Source: Diabrotica undecimpunctata
Taxonomy: Eukaryota > Arthropoda > Insecta > Coleoptera > Chrysomelidae
Direction: 5' to 3'
DNA: 64,000 nucleotides
Assembly (NCBI RefSeq): GCF_040954645.1
Contig: NC_092806.1
Location: forward strand, 129,292,952-129,356,951
A program made the translations under genes and the position numbers. Position 1 is the stretch's first letter, and the number at the start of each line of letters is the position of its first letter. The notes under the pieces were generated by a model that was not told where the DNA came from, did no database searches, and saw only the letters and a list, made by a program, of their open reading frames with translations. Shown here in pieces: positions 33,485 to 44,690 of the stretch.

Positions 33485-33533
<49 letters not shown>
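33485..33533. repeat. (TA)n microsatellite, left flank of the hairpin block
   Basis: Uninterrupted TA run of 49 bases. Confidence 0.98.
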
Positions 33534-33537
<4 letters not shown>

Positions 33538-33547
33538 GTAAAAGATG

Positions 33548-33649
33548 GCATTTCATTTCAATCGGAACTCCACCATTGCTCTACACGTGTTTCGAGTTAT
33601 TCAACTCATCATCAGGAGCACTTGTGGAAGTTCAACTGAAATGAAATGC
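33548..33649. repeat. Short terminal inverted repeat around the ribozyme-like motif
   Basis: GCATTTCATTTCA at 33548-33560 is matched exactly in inverse by TGAAATGAAATGC at 33637-33649. The enclosed 76 bases hold the hammerhead-like motif. Confidence 0.75.
33577..33620 (-). ncRNA. Hammerhead-ribozyme-like motif, one extra base in the core
   Basis: On the minus strand the elements of a hammerhead occur in order: stem I strand TGCTC (33620-33616), CTGATGA (33615-33609), one extra T (33608), stem II GAGTT with loop GAAT and AACTC (33607-33594), GAAA (33593-33590), CAC and GTG as a loopless stem III (33589-33584), TA (33583-33582) and the other stem I strand GAGCA (33581-33577). Cleavage would fall after the A at 33582. 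Minimal hammerheads with a very short stem III are known from Penelope-like elements and act best as dimers. The extra T between CTGATGA and stem II departs from consensus and may reduce or abolish activity. Confidence 0.55.
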
Positions 33650-33712
33650 AGTCTAGTATTTGGTTATTATAACCAAAATAACAGCCAGGTACGCTAGCAG
33701 CGACATCTATAA

Positions 33713-34011
33713 GAAGTAACAAGAAGTCCAGAGACCTCTCTCTGATAGTAAATTAGGTGAACCGCAAATTCAAAGCCTCTTACTAGAGACTTTTAACGAC
33801 GCTAGAAGTATCTTTTTACTTCAACATGCATCTACGATTCACCTTTAAAAATTACTATCTTTTTTGCTCTTTACGTAGAGAAAGACGTCTTTCTCTACGT
33901 AAAGAGAGTAAAAAGATACTTCTAGCGTCGTTAAAAGTCTCTAGTAAGAGGCTTTGAATTTGCGGTTCACCTAATTTACTATCAGAGAGAGGTCTCTGGA
34001 CTTCTTGTTAC

Positions 34012-34014
<3 letters not shown>
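33713..34014. repeat. Near-perfect long hairpin with 108-bp identical arms
   Basis: Left arm 33713-33820 and right arm 33907-34014 are exact reverse complements. Between them lie 46 unpaired bases (33821-33866) and a perfect 40-bp palindrome (33867-33906) that directly abuts the right arm. Folding therefore gives arms of about 128 bp with a 46-base bulge on one side. No protein frame. TA repeats lie just outside. It could be a foldback element or a snap-back replication product. An assembly artefact is also possible because the arms are identical. Confidence 0.9.

Positions 34015-34088
<74 letters not shown>
34015..34088. repeat. (TA)n microsatellite, right flank of the hairpin block
   Basis: Alternating AT for about 74 bases, starting exactly where the right hairpin arm ends. 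Confidence 0.97.
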
Positions 34089-34091
<3 letters not shown>

Positions 34092-34629
34092 AATAGTACA
34101 AAACATGAACAAGAAATGAAATTAGAATTGAAATAAGAAAAAAATTTACTCAATTTATATATTTTACAGTAAATATGTATTTACAATTCAACAAAAAGTG
34201 AGGTTAGGTTTAGGATCTCAAAAAAATAATTATTTAAATAATGACTTAAACTCGTTTTTAGCACAGATAATCTCTGTAACTAAGTATATAAATTGGTATA
34301 ATAAATATAAAATATATAAATTGGTATTATAGTATTGTTCAAAAAATATAAATACCTAATAAGCTTGTAAAATGTTTATAATCTATAAATCTAACTTACT
34401 GTATTTATAAAAATATCATCAAAGTTTGAACTTAAATAAACTATTGGTAATAGGTACATAAATACTACTATAATATTATTTATATGTGAATAATTAATAT
34501 ACAAACAATAATTACGATTAATTTCAAATTTTTAATTTTATTACGTCAGATTTATAAATGTTTTCAATGGTGTAAATCTTATGGTGGTGATATAATAACC
34601 TATATAGGGCGACACCTGTTCAGCTGCAC
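34089..34629. other. No gene seen
   Basis: Very AT-rich sequence without recognisable structure. Confidence 0.4.
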
Positions 34630-35333
34630 GGGGCGAATAACAAGAGGAGTATGACTAGGATGTATGTATACTATCCCCTCTACCTTTTAATGTGTGCTCA
34701 GAAGAGATGTTTAAAGAGTCACTAGGAGACATCAATTAACAGAACATTAGTGAATAATCTCAGATATGCAGACGATACAGTACTCCTTGCGGACAGTGGA
34801 GAGTATGGAAACAATTTATGTTATAGTAAACGCTTTAGAGAAAATTCTTAGATACAATGACTAGGGATGTGAGCTAAATGAACAATAAAACCGTAGCCTT
34901 GAAATAAAACGAAGCATTGAGACAGCCAGAAGCGCTTTTAATAAGATGAAAGCAGAATTATGCAATGAAAAACTGGGAATAGAAATTATATCTAGAGTAT
35001 TGAGATGGTAGGTATTATCTGCAATTTTAAATAGAGTTGAAGCCTGGACAATTAGGGACAACAAGTAATTCACCACTATAAAGGAGAGAAAAGTTACTTT
35101 GTTGACATACTAAGAAATGACAAATAAGAGTTGATGCGATTTTTTATACAAGGGAATGTGAAAGAAAAGGGGTACCGGGAAGACGACACACGTCCTGGTT
35201 GAAAAATTTAAAACAATGGAGTCGCAAAACAGCAATATTACTCTTCAGAACTGCTGCAGACAGTTAAATAAAATGGGCCGTGATGATCGCCAATGTCCTT
35301 AAAGAATAAGACACATGAAGAAGAAGAACTAGA
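34630..35333 (+). pseudogene. Group A RTE-like fragment: late RT plus tail
   Basis: In alternating frames: VRLGCMYTIPSTF (degraded RQGC.LSP.LF), VNNLRYADDTVLLAD-type pattern near 34750-34795, EIKRSIETARSAFNKMKAELC, ILNRVEAWTI, then GTGKTTHVLVEKFKT-like degenerate tail and ARDDRQCP in the IANL position. It ends ACACATGAAGAAGAAGAAC at 35310-35330, the group terminus. Many stops. An internal deletion removed the LEAFEMW block. Confidence 0.7.
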
Positions 35334-35359
35334 ATCAACTAAATTGTAACGCTGAGAGT

Positions 35360-35860
35360 CACGGTGAAAGTAGATCCAGAATTGAGGAGGCCAGAGCAGC
35401 TTCTCTGCGCGAATGACCAAGGTACTATGTAGTAGAGACCTAAAATTGTGATTGCGGATCCCCATACTTCGCTGCTATGTGTTCTCTTTCTTTCTCTGGT
35501 CTTATTTGATTGAGTCGAGTCTTAGACTATGAATAAAAGTGATTAAAACGCACTAAGCCTTTCGAAATGTGGTACTATAGAAGAATTTTAAAAGTTTCTT
35601 GGGTGGAGAACATTCGAATCTCCACAAAACTAGAACGTCTTAGCAAGGCCACCGAGATTACATAAAGCATCAAGAAGAAAATCTGAAGTACGTCGGACAT
35701 GTAATGAGGGGCCCCAGATCTAGAGAGGTTCCCAAATCTAAATCCAGGATGAAGAAAGACTTCATGGTTGAAGAACTCGCGAGATTGGTATGGTATTGAT
35801 ACAAGCATGCTATTTAGGGTGGCAGTAAATAGCATCAACATAGAATGTTATTAGTACAGT
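35360..35860 (+). pseudogene. Group A RTE-like tail fragment
   Basis: Reads SRIEEARAASLRMTKVLCSRDLK, then after a break EMWYYRRILKVSWVENIR-type pattern at 35565-35620, LERLSKATEIT, a degraded YVGHVMRGPRS, and SWLKNSRDWYGIDTSMLFRVAV at about 35760-35830. Several frameshifts. The 3' terminus is not preserved. Confidence 0.65.
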
Positions 35861-37138
35861 ACAGCTTGTACAGTTATCTACAGTATCAGCCATCTTTACT
35901 TGGAATTTTACTTCTCATTTTTAATCCAGACCTGTGTTTTGTAGGATTTTATTTTTTCTGTATAGACTACCATTTTACCTTGTTATCTTTTATAATTTAT
36001 GATTTAACTTTTTCCATTATAAATATAAATATTTCTTTGATTCAAATCTAATAATCAGATTCTCGTTACGCCAATGGAATCAATTTAAAGGCCTATGAAG
36101 AGTGAAATGAAAATAGTGCTCAATTTTTCATCGGCAAAACCCCACTAAGTTTATCTAGTAGACGTATTTTATATTTTTAGTTTTATGTATCATAATGATC
36201 CAGAATTATTAGCGTTACTAATGGTGTCTGTTTTATGTTTTTAAAAGATCAAATTAATGGTAAATATATAAGTTGAAATAATGTTTCTGTCACTGGCTAT
36301 AAGGAAATAATTTTACATTCACTGCATAAAATTAGCTATTAAAAAAGATTTTAATAGTTTATCTTGACATAATTTAGTGGTGGTTAGAGAACTTAAAAGA
36401 TGCAAAACAGTAATTGACGGCGAACTGATCGAACAAATATTTGAAAGTAGAAATATCCATCTAAGAAAACCCTAAAAAAGTGTAAGAAAACAAGCTAATA
36501 AAGACTGTGGACTAGCGCGAAGCTTCATATGTTTTCTGTATTTTTAAATTTTAAATAATATTTTTAAAATTAATTAAAGTAATTTTATTATTTATTTATT
36601 ATATTTTATTTTACTTGGGCACCAGGTACCTCGAACACCATCAACGACATGATATTCGTATTCAGCGATTCCAAAAACCCCGGAATAATGAGTCTGCACT
36701 GATTTTGTATCGAATAACCAAGGAGTTAAGCACATTTTCACAAAACTCGCGGAGACAAAGTCCGTCCTGGGCACCAGGGAGTAGTAATATTGAACAAATA
36801 TTATATCACTTCGAAATGCACTTTGGAAATTGTTCAATAATGTAATTTTCATTTTGACATCATTACTTTAGTTTAAAAAAATTCTTAACATTCTGAGGAG
36901 TCGAATGCAACAAGTTTCGTTGACGTCCATCCAACTGCAAAAAATTGGTAAGATTATTACTTCATTGCACCGCCTAAAAGAAAAAAGAAAGTGGAGCTAA
37001 TCAAACTAGAATGCATGCCCAGAACTCTTTATGCTTATTTTTTTTTAATTTCTGACAAATTTATGCTCTTAAAGTCACAAAGTTAACAAAAATATATGTT
37101 TAAAAAATAACAAACTTAATTTTTTTCGATAATTGGCT
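35861..37138. other. No recognised gene
   Basis: AT-rich. A GC-richer block at 36604-36780 begins and ends with GGGCACCAGG and has short open frames on both strands with no known motif; it may be an unclassified repeat. Confidence 0.35.
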
Positions 37139-39342
37139 GTTGCGAAAACGCAACACTTGTCAGTTAGAATGTAAATTTTTTTTCAAAATAATGTTTTATT
37201 CAATCACATAAAAGGATTTTAAATAAACTGACATTAAAATAATATAAAAAAATTATTGCGTATTACTATGAAATTTAATAAAACATTTTTTATCTAAGGC
37301 AACCTTTCATTTAATATATTTTTTTTTTGGTTGTTGAGTGACAAGGACTTGTGTAATGTTGTTTATGGAAGATTGAGATGGACCAGGTCTTCTTGGAAGA
37401 GTTCCGAACATCGTCAATAAGGCTTTGGCTATATTTTGATGAAACTGCAGCAAATCCATTTCGGGTTGTTCGGGGATAATGTCTCATTCTATGGTAAATT
37501 AACCAAGCATTTTGTATGGATACATCAAGACCCTAGATAAATAAAGGCCAATACCATTTCTTGGATCTTATATTTGTTCTGTAATAGGCAACATTTTTAT
37601 CCATTCGATCAGTTCTTTCCATATTTTCTTTATAAGTCCGAATAAGATGTGGTTGTGTTACTGTGTTTTTTTTTTACTTTGGGTAAAGGTGTATCTGTTT
37701 GCTTGATAAACTGGCATCGTTCTATGGAAATTCGATGCCAAAGTATGCTATTGTCATTTCACCTATTTAAAAGCACCTTATTTTTCTCGTCGTACCAATT
37801 TTCGTAAGTTCTAAATATGGATTTTTTAAACGTGTCACTGAATGGACACTTTTCTGTTCTATTTGATCATATGGTTCCTACGTTACTCCCTTCGATGTTA
37901 AAAAATCAATACGTTCCATAAAGGTGAAATAATTATCACATGTAAGCAATGAGGCATAACCCTATCGCTAGAATTTTAGGAATAAGTTGAGAAAACTGCA
38001 ATATTATTTCACCTCCAAGGCCAAATTCTTGTTTGTATTTATTGGATTCTCCCTTGGCTCCTTGATAAATATTGAAGTCTATGAGGTAACCAGATTTCTG
38101 ATCCTAACACCACGATTACTACCAAAAAAGCGTATGGGTTTGCCTTTTATATGTTGTTTCATACCATGATGCCCATAATATGGTATCATGGCCTCATCCA
38201 CGCCAGATTCGGTTTCCCATACAGTGTATTCAGTAAATGATTTACGGAGACTTTTAAGGTACGGAAAATTTTTTGTCTAAACGATCTATGTTTAGGTTAT
38301 TGTTAAAATCGAGGAATCTTATAATGGTTTCAAATCGGTTACGACGCATGTTACTTGAAATTAGTATATTTTTAACGTCATCAGATTCTTCCCAGTACAT
38401 GCGTCTTCTTGGATTCGTGCTGTGCCCACCTATAAAATCCCCAACTATAAAATCCCTATAAAGGTTTTTAGCTCGTCTAGTCCAAATTCTAAAGTAGTAC
38501 CTTTTTGAAGAGCAAAACGAACTGTCTCCTTTACAACATTTGTTAAGAGTTCTTCATTGAAAAAAAAATCAAAGATCTGTAAATGAGTGAGTGGTAGTGA
38601 ATAAAATGAAGGAGTGTATGTGTTACATTGAGTTTTTTTATGTTCAATATCAAAATAAAGGGAGTTTTCATCTGGTAAATCTCCCTGAATCCATTTCCGT
38701 GGTAGGAGAGTTACACTTTTTGCACGAATCTCAGTAGATGCCACTTGAATATCTTGAATTTCTTCATTTTGTGTCTCTATTTCTATTTTCATCTCAATCT
38801 CTTCCGTATCTTCTTCCTGAACTTGTATCACACTTAAAGATCTGCCTCTTTTTCATATAGATTTATATTTTCTTCGTCGATCCTTCTTTCTTCTTCTTGA
38901 TGAATTACAACTTCTGATTCCGCATCTAACATATTTTTGTTTAGGTTATAGAATGTTCCTCCACTATCTTCATCGGTCAATTCAGTGGCGTCAGGAGGTG
39001 CTAGGAAAACATCTGCTCTGGAATCCGACTCCGTAAGGTTAGATTCTTCCAGCATGGACATAATTTTATGTCTCCTATCAAGTTGATTTGATATCTTATT
39101 TTCACCTTCGAGAACAAAAATTATTTTATGTACTAATCTTTTTTAATTATTTAACAATACGTTGCTACCAAAAACCAAATTTTTATCCAGTTAATTTATA
39201 CACAAACGACTTACTACCAACTAAAAATACGTATTCACAGAAGTCAACATTGACTTACAACTTTAATATGCCTTCTGTTAATAGAAACCTAAGTAAAAGA
39301 TGAAGCCATAGTGGGCTATGTCAACTGTTGCGAAAACGCAAC
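37139..39342 (-). mobile_element. piggyBac-type DNA transposon relic
   Basis: The transposase relic (next entry) is bracketed by GTTGCGAAAACGCAAC, a hairpin-forming 16-mer, at 37139-37154 and identically at 39327-39342. TTAA, the target of piggyBac elements, occurs just outside each (near 37115 and 39355), but clear matching terminal inverted repeats were not found. The exact ends are therefore uncertain. Confidence 0.7.
37300..39061 (-). pseudogene. piggyBac-like transposase (broken)
   Basis: From ATG 39061 on the minus strand, an acidic N-terminus (39061-38834, stop, then 38831-38445) leads into the DDE core: LDELKTFIGIL, MYWEESDDVKNILISSNMRR, NRFETIIRFLDF, ESGVDEAMIPYYGHHGMKQ (first Asp, near 38200), LLTCDNYFTFMERIDFL (second Asp, near 37935), ERTDRMDKNVAYYR and IRSKKWYWPLF (third Asp, near 37610), then NAWLIYHRMRHY. 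Frameshifts and stops occur in the first 400 bp after 38445 and several more downstream. The final cysteine-rich zinc finger typical of the family was not seen. All three catalytic aspartates remain readable, but the gene cannot make a protein. Confidence 0.85.
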
Positions 39343-40312
39343 GCTGGGCATTAATGGGGTGAATATATGAGAGTTACCGTCAACACCGAACAACTACTTT
39401 TAAAAATAATGACTTGAGATACACTAATAGATAGGAAACACTAATTCCCCTGTATAGTTGACAACAATTTCTTGTCAAAATCTGTCATTCTGTTACATTT
39501 AAATATTAATTACTTTACGCGGATAATCATAAAATATTCGCTATTTTTTATATTTAGTTTAAAAATATCCATTACTTTTTTCCAATACAGTTATTAATAA
39601 TTATCCGGAAATGGTACTTATGCCATTTCAAATTTACATGACGTATTTTCGATTAGATATCATTCCGTTACTAAAATTACACTATTTTTATCTTTGTTGC
39701 GTATTACCTTACACAAAACATATAGAGAAAATTATTTTGCTCGTTTTATGCAAATATGATATGGATATGCCCTGAGGTGTATAGTTTGGAGATCTTATCT
39801 TATCTGTTTTTGCTCACCTTTATATTTTATCTGGATCCATTATTTTCACATAATATACCGATTTTATCCGTCTAAAACGCCTGGGCACACCTGTCATGCA
39901 GCCTTCCGATCCGACTACTATCATACAGCCATACCACTATTCCCACCGGTCTCCGTTGTAGTTTCTGATCATACTCCGACATTGCAGACTAAAATTCTCG
40001 TATCCTTGCTGCGGGATGCTTGTCGTTTGCTGTTCAAGCTTTACGCAGTGTTATTTTCTGTCGGTAATTCTAATAATAATACATACAAAACCGGATGAGC
40101 TAATTAAATGACTACAAAGGAAATATCTGGAAAAAAACTTAAATAAACAAAGCAAAGGAACTCAATATTTAAGTTTTAACTTATTGAACGTGTACATCGG
40201 CATTCTTAAACAATGAAAAAATTTAGTCTCAGCATCCAACATATAAGGTAAAAGTGTATCAAACTTTTCTTCTTTTTGTCTTTTTTTCTAAGCATCATGT
40301 AAGCATCATTAT
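39343..40312. other. No gene seen
   Basis: AT-rich sequence with a GC-richer patch near 39880-40040 that matches nothing recognised. Confidence 0.35.
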
Positions 40313-41067
40313 ACTCTAAAAAAATTTGGTCAGATAAAAATATATTAAGCTCCAGGCAAGCCTTTATGGAAGGTTGGTCTACTGGTATCTCCCCACCTTC
40401 TGGTAAAGGCAGTGGATTAATAATTTCTCACATTAGCAGTGAAAAAGGATTTTTTAAGCATGGTTTGTTGGAATTTCAGTACAAAAGCACAAAAGACTAT
40501 CACGAGGAGATGACAGCTGATGTTTTCGAAGAGTATTTTGAGCAGATGATTGAACACATACCACCAAATTCAATTATAGTATTAGATAATGCACCTTATC
40601 ATTCACGACTAGTAGAAAGACTTCCAACGACTGCGTGGAAGAAACAGGATATTCATGACTGGCTGCGGAATAAGTATCTGCCTTACGAAGATGGAATGGT
40701 AAAAGCAGAACTTTTAAAAATTGCCCGGCAACACAAATCTAAGTTCAAGAAATACGTAGTTGACAAAATGGCGGAAAGGCGAAACATCACAGTCCTTAGA
40801 CTTCCACCCTACCACTGCGAAATAAATCCAATTGAACTCATTTGGGCACAAATGAAAAGGTATGTGGCTAGAAAAAATACGTCATATAAAATACAAGCTG
40901 TACGTGAATTGTTATATGAGTCTTTACAACATATTACAGAACAAAACTGGAAAGATACAGTAAGACATGTAATAGAAGAAGAACAAAAAATGTGGGATCT
41001 TAATAACATAATTGATGCGACCGTAGAGACACAACCGCTAATTAGACGACTCGGATTCCAAAGTTGA
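40313..41067 (+). pseudogene. DD82E (Sailor-type) Tc1/mariner-superfamily transposase, C-terminal two thirds
   Basis: The frame is open from about 40313 (TLKKIWSDKN) through ATG 40366 to the stop at 41065-41067. It holds STGISPPSGKGSGLIISHI, then IIVLDNAPYHSR with the second catalytic Asp (residue 74 from ATG 40366), then LRLPPYHCEINPIELIW with the catalytic Glu (residue 157). Exactly 82 residues separate them, the signature of the DD82E/Sailor family of IS630-Tc1-mariner elements. The first Asp (YQDETWVN in the partner copy at 51374-52420) and the N-terminal helix-turn-helix are missing because the copy starts at 40313. No lesion inside the remaining frame. A long charged insert lies between the second Asp and Glu. 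Confidence 0.88.
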
Positions 41068-41150
41068 TCCTATTTATTTTGAATTTGAATAGTTTTCTAA
41101 TCGTAATTATATAAGGTAAGTAATAGTAGTTGTAATCGTAAGGTATTAAA

Positions 41151-41974
41151 GGGGAAAGGCGCAAAATGTCGCCTGTCAAAATGTTCAATGTGTTTTAAAT
41201 GTATCCATTTTTTTTCAAATCCTGAGAAAACTAAAAAGCATTTTTGAAAAATTTAAAGGCAGAATGAAATATTTATTAGAATAAATAAAAATCGGTTGCC
41301 TGTAAAGTCGGTTTTACGGGCGAAGATTTTACGTGACAACGTCTTTTTCTCGGTAGAATATTTATTGATATGAATATTATTAAATTGCACAATAGGAACA
41401 AGGAATTGAATGAAAATAAGAATTGCACAAATTTTAACTATAGAAATATATTTTGTTTACTAAAACATTGTACATGTAAACTTAAACTTAACTAATTTCT
41501 ATTTGAGTGATTTTGTTGAGGATAGGACGATGATAGGAGAAATAGCAACGCACCAGCGGACCGATCATGTTTGAGTGGGAGAGAGACGCAAGGCATTCGC
41601 CGGTCCGGCGGGCCTCTCTCTCGTTCGGTGACTCATCGTAACAGACGTGAGCGGGCGTTACACTTTTTCATGAGTGACTCCGAGCCACAACCTAATTTAA
41701 GACGTTGTCACGTCAAAAAGTTTCTTTTGCATGCAACACTTTCAATCAAAAATTATACTATATTTTCTCTTTTATTTTCACTCCTGTTACATAACATATT
41801 AAAATAAACATTTTAGAAGTTTTCAGGGACTTTCTGCCCTCAGTAATAATGTAATCTTTCATTCTGCGTTTAAATTTTTCAAAAATATTTATTAGTTTTC
41901 TCCGGATTCGAAAATAATGGATACATTTAAAACACATTGAAAATTTTGCCAGGCGACATTTGACGCCTTTCCCC
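41151..41974. mobile_element. Inverted-repeat element with GC-rich centre
   Basis: Arms of about 118 bp (41151-41269 and 41857-41974) start GGGGAAAGGCG and end CGCCTTTCCCC. A second inverted pair lies inside (ACGTGACAACGTCTTTTT near 41331 and its inverse near 41703). The core at 41545-41690 is GC-rich with CCGGTCCGGCGGGCC, and encodes nothing recognised. Flanks read TTAAA on the left and TTAATT on the right, so a TTAA-type target is possible. It lies 83 bp past the transposase stop. Its right arm also appears at 51301-51372 next to the second transposase copy. Confidence 0.8.
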
Positions 41975-42345
41975 TTAATTAAATAAATCTATCTTTTAGA
42001 AATGGCAAGAAACTTTTTATTTTTGAATAAAATAAAGAAGTTTTATTAAAACAAAAATACAATTTACATAAGTACAATTTAAAAAATATATTTATTTAGT
42101 TCAAATAAATGTTTCAATCATATACTCTACGACACTGGTCGGTCATCTGTAACCAAAATACCTTCGTAATCGGATTATAAGGTTGACTGCTGTATTGTAT
42201 TCCTTCAGATACAAGGTGGGTTAGTCGAAAAGTTGGTTTTTACTATTATATCGTATTACCTATCCTCTCTGTATTTCAGTTCTCTAACTAGGCTTAGGGT
42301 TAAACTTGTAGTGAGCTATCGACAAATTGTGAACCGATTATAAAT
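41975..42345. repeat. 3' flank shared with the second Sailor-type copy
   Basis: About 370 bp are repeated in inverse orientation at 50925-51300 with high similarity. Shared anchors include GGCAAGAAACTTTTTATTTT, CTACGACACT, GGTGGGTTAGTCGAAAA and CTTGTAGTGAGCTATC. Similarity ends at ACAAATTGTGAACC followed by TA in both, a plausible transposon terminus next to a TA target. Confidence 0.85.
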
Positions 42346-44687
42346 GATATTATGTACAAGTTGCATCCACTAGATTTCAGAAACTTTATTGGTTCACATG
42401 AGTCTAAAACCTTCAGAAATTTATAAGTTGATACTTAAACAGATAAGTATTGGTATTTTCTGCTGTAGCTATTATTCTATGAACATTGTACAATTAATAT
42501 TTATGGACCCAAATTGATAATTGGGTTTGTCAATATGGGCCCGTAATACTTTTAAGATCTTCAAAACTTATTTCATTTTCCAGAGTGTTAAAACATGTCT
42601 TAGCCTGAAGACAATGTTTATTAAATTTGTCATCTTAACCACGGTTTTTTGTGGTAGATATTGTTCCTTTGATATCCTTCCTATATTTTTGGCAGAAGTG
42701 TTGATAATAATTTTCCTTTTGTTTTTCGGAGCTTTTTACATTGAAAAAAAAATTTCAGATTAAGTTTCTAACTGATAAGTTCTTGTTTTCTTGTTTTCTT
42801 GATTTAGTTAGCTTAGTATTCGAATATTTTTTTTATACATCCTTATTAAAACATTGATTTTTCTTGAAAAGTTAGGCAAGTAGGTTTCTACGATGTTTAC
42901 GTGTTGTGAATTTTTAAATAAACTGCTGATAAACATAAATCCATTCTATTATAATGGAAACTTATCTGTTTATAGTTTTAGTAACTAACCGCTGTCTAAG
43001 TATTGAGTTACCTGCTTAGTTTTTGCCGAATTAACGAATAATGTTTTTAGATATCCTAGACCACAATGCTCCAATTCTTAGAATTTTTACGGCAAAAAAC
43101 AAAGAGTTAAGCACCTCGTCTTCTTAGGTAAATAAACCTTTATCCTCTAAACTAAACTTCTAAACATATTGAGAGGTATATGACCGTGAGACTGAATACG
43201 GCTCTACCTAAATTTTTACCGGCATCATATCTTCATCGGCGGTTCGTTTGACTGGAAAATACATAATATCACTGACCTCTAAGCCAGGCAAATATTGTCG
43301 GCGGATATTCACAATGCTGAAAAGTCTGGCACATTAACCCAATGTTAACGAATTTAAAGAAATTGATGTGTCTAATCATCCAAACCGTTATCGTCGTATT
43401 TACGTACAAAATTATTTACGCATAAGATATAATTTAATTTTGAAGCTATCATAGATTGATTGCTACATTTTTTGGGAATAAACTGCTTAACTGTGATCAG
43501 TATTATATAAATTTTTGACGTTTCGACTTCTATTTCGGATTTATTTAGGATATTTAAACATTTTTGAGAACGATCTCCTGACGAAGCTCCAGTTAAAGAT
43601 GAAATAGTGGTAGTAGTAATAAAGCATGAAAAACAAACAACTTTATAATAATACTACTAACAATAACAATAATAGTACAACAACTTTTCACTTTATATCT
43701 TCATAAAATCAGTCTGTGACTCGATCTACTCAGCTTATTTTCAGCAATCTTCTCTAACTTCTTCTTGGTAATGTCCTTATTTAATGTCAAACTTCCTGTC
43801 AAACTTACTTGTTTCTATTCTCGTCTTAATTTCCACCGTTTACTTATTTGTTTCATTAATTATTTCTCTCAAATATCTACTACTCCACTAATCATTCTTT
43901 TATATTCTACTATTCTTTGCAATCCGTTCCCACACTCTTTGTATGACCATTTCAAAATTGTAAAGCTAATTTATGGAACTTTGCCGTAATCTCCACCAAT
44001 TGGTGGGGGAAAGCTTATTGAATTTCTTTTCCTAGAGGGTACAGTAGCAAATATTTTAGGACCATGGAACGATATTCCTTCGATGTAAGAAAACAGACTG
44101 CAGGCGATGATTTCTTATGTGTATAGTTTCATCAGGTTGTACTTAGAAAAAATAAAGAATAATCGATCGATACTTCACATTTAATAACAAGAGAATATTT
44201 ACACAACAACTATTACAAATAATTACATATAAAAGAGTATATTTTATAACATTGCTCATTATTTATACCGGTGTTTGAATGGTGCGAACTGATTCACTGT
44301 TCAATGCATTTTGGAGACGAAGAGAAAGCGTGCCGCATATTCGGCTAGCAACTAAGACCACATACTCATCTGCCATTAATTATTTTTGCTTGAACCAATT
44401 TTTATCTAAAAGGGTCGACAGGTCGTCGTAAGTGGTTATAAGTTATAACCCAACGACCTTATAGGGCACTTATGAGACAAATATTTTGTATGTAAGAAGT
44501 ACAGTCTGTCACATAAGATTCAAGCCAATATTTGTGAAAACAAGAAAACAACTAATAATAATAACTTGTTTACAACATTAATAACGTGGTCATGTTACTT
44601 GTAGATATTTTCTTTTAAATATTCTCACTAATAATCCACTTTATGGTGCGACCTTTTAAAAAAAGCCGGCTACCGCCGAAAGTACTC
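42346..44687. other. No recognised gene
   Basis: AT-rich. At 43505-43605 a block with GACGTTTCGACTTC and GAACGATCTCCTGACGAAG resembles terminal-repeat sequences of Penelope-like elements, but pairing for a ribozyme fold could not be made convincing. The open frames at 42521-42763 and 43765-43989 have no motif. Confidence 0.3.
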
Positions 44688-44690
44688 TTA

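Noticed and set aside
33308..33556. Open frames ending in Tyr-Ile repeats
   Set aside because: Caused by the (TA)n run at 33485-33533. Only the RT part before it is real element sequence.
43505..43605. Second possible hammerhead (CTGACGA with downstream GAAA)
   Set aside because: The bases between the boxes do not form a stem II, and no stem I or III pairing could be found.
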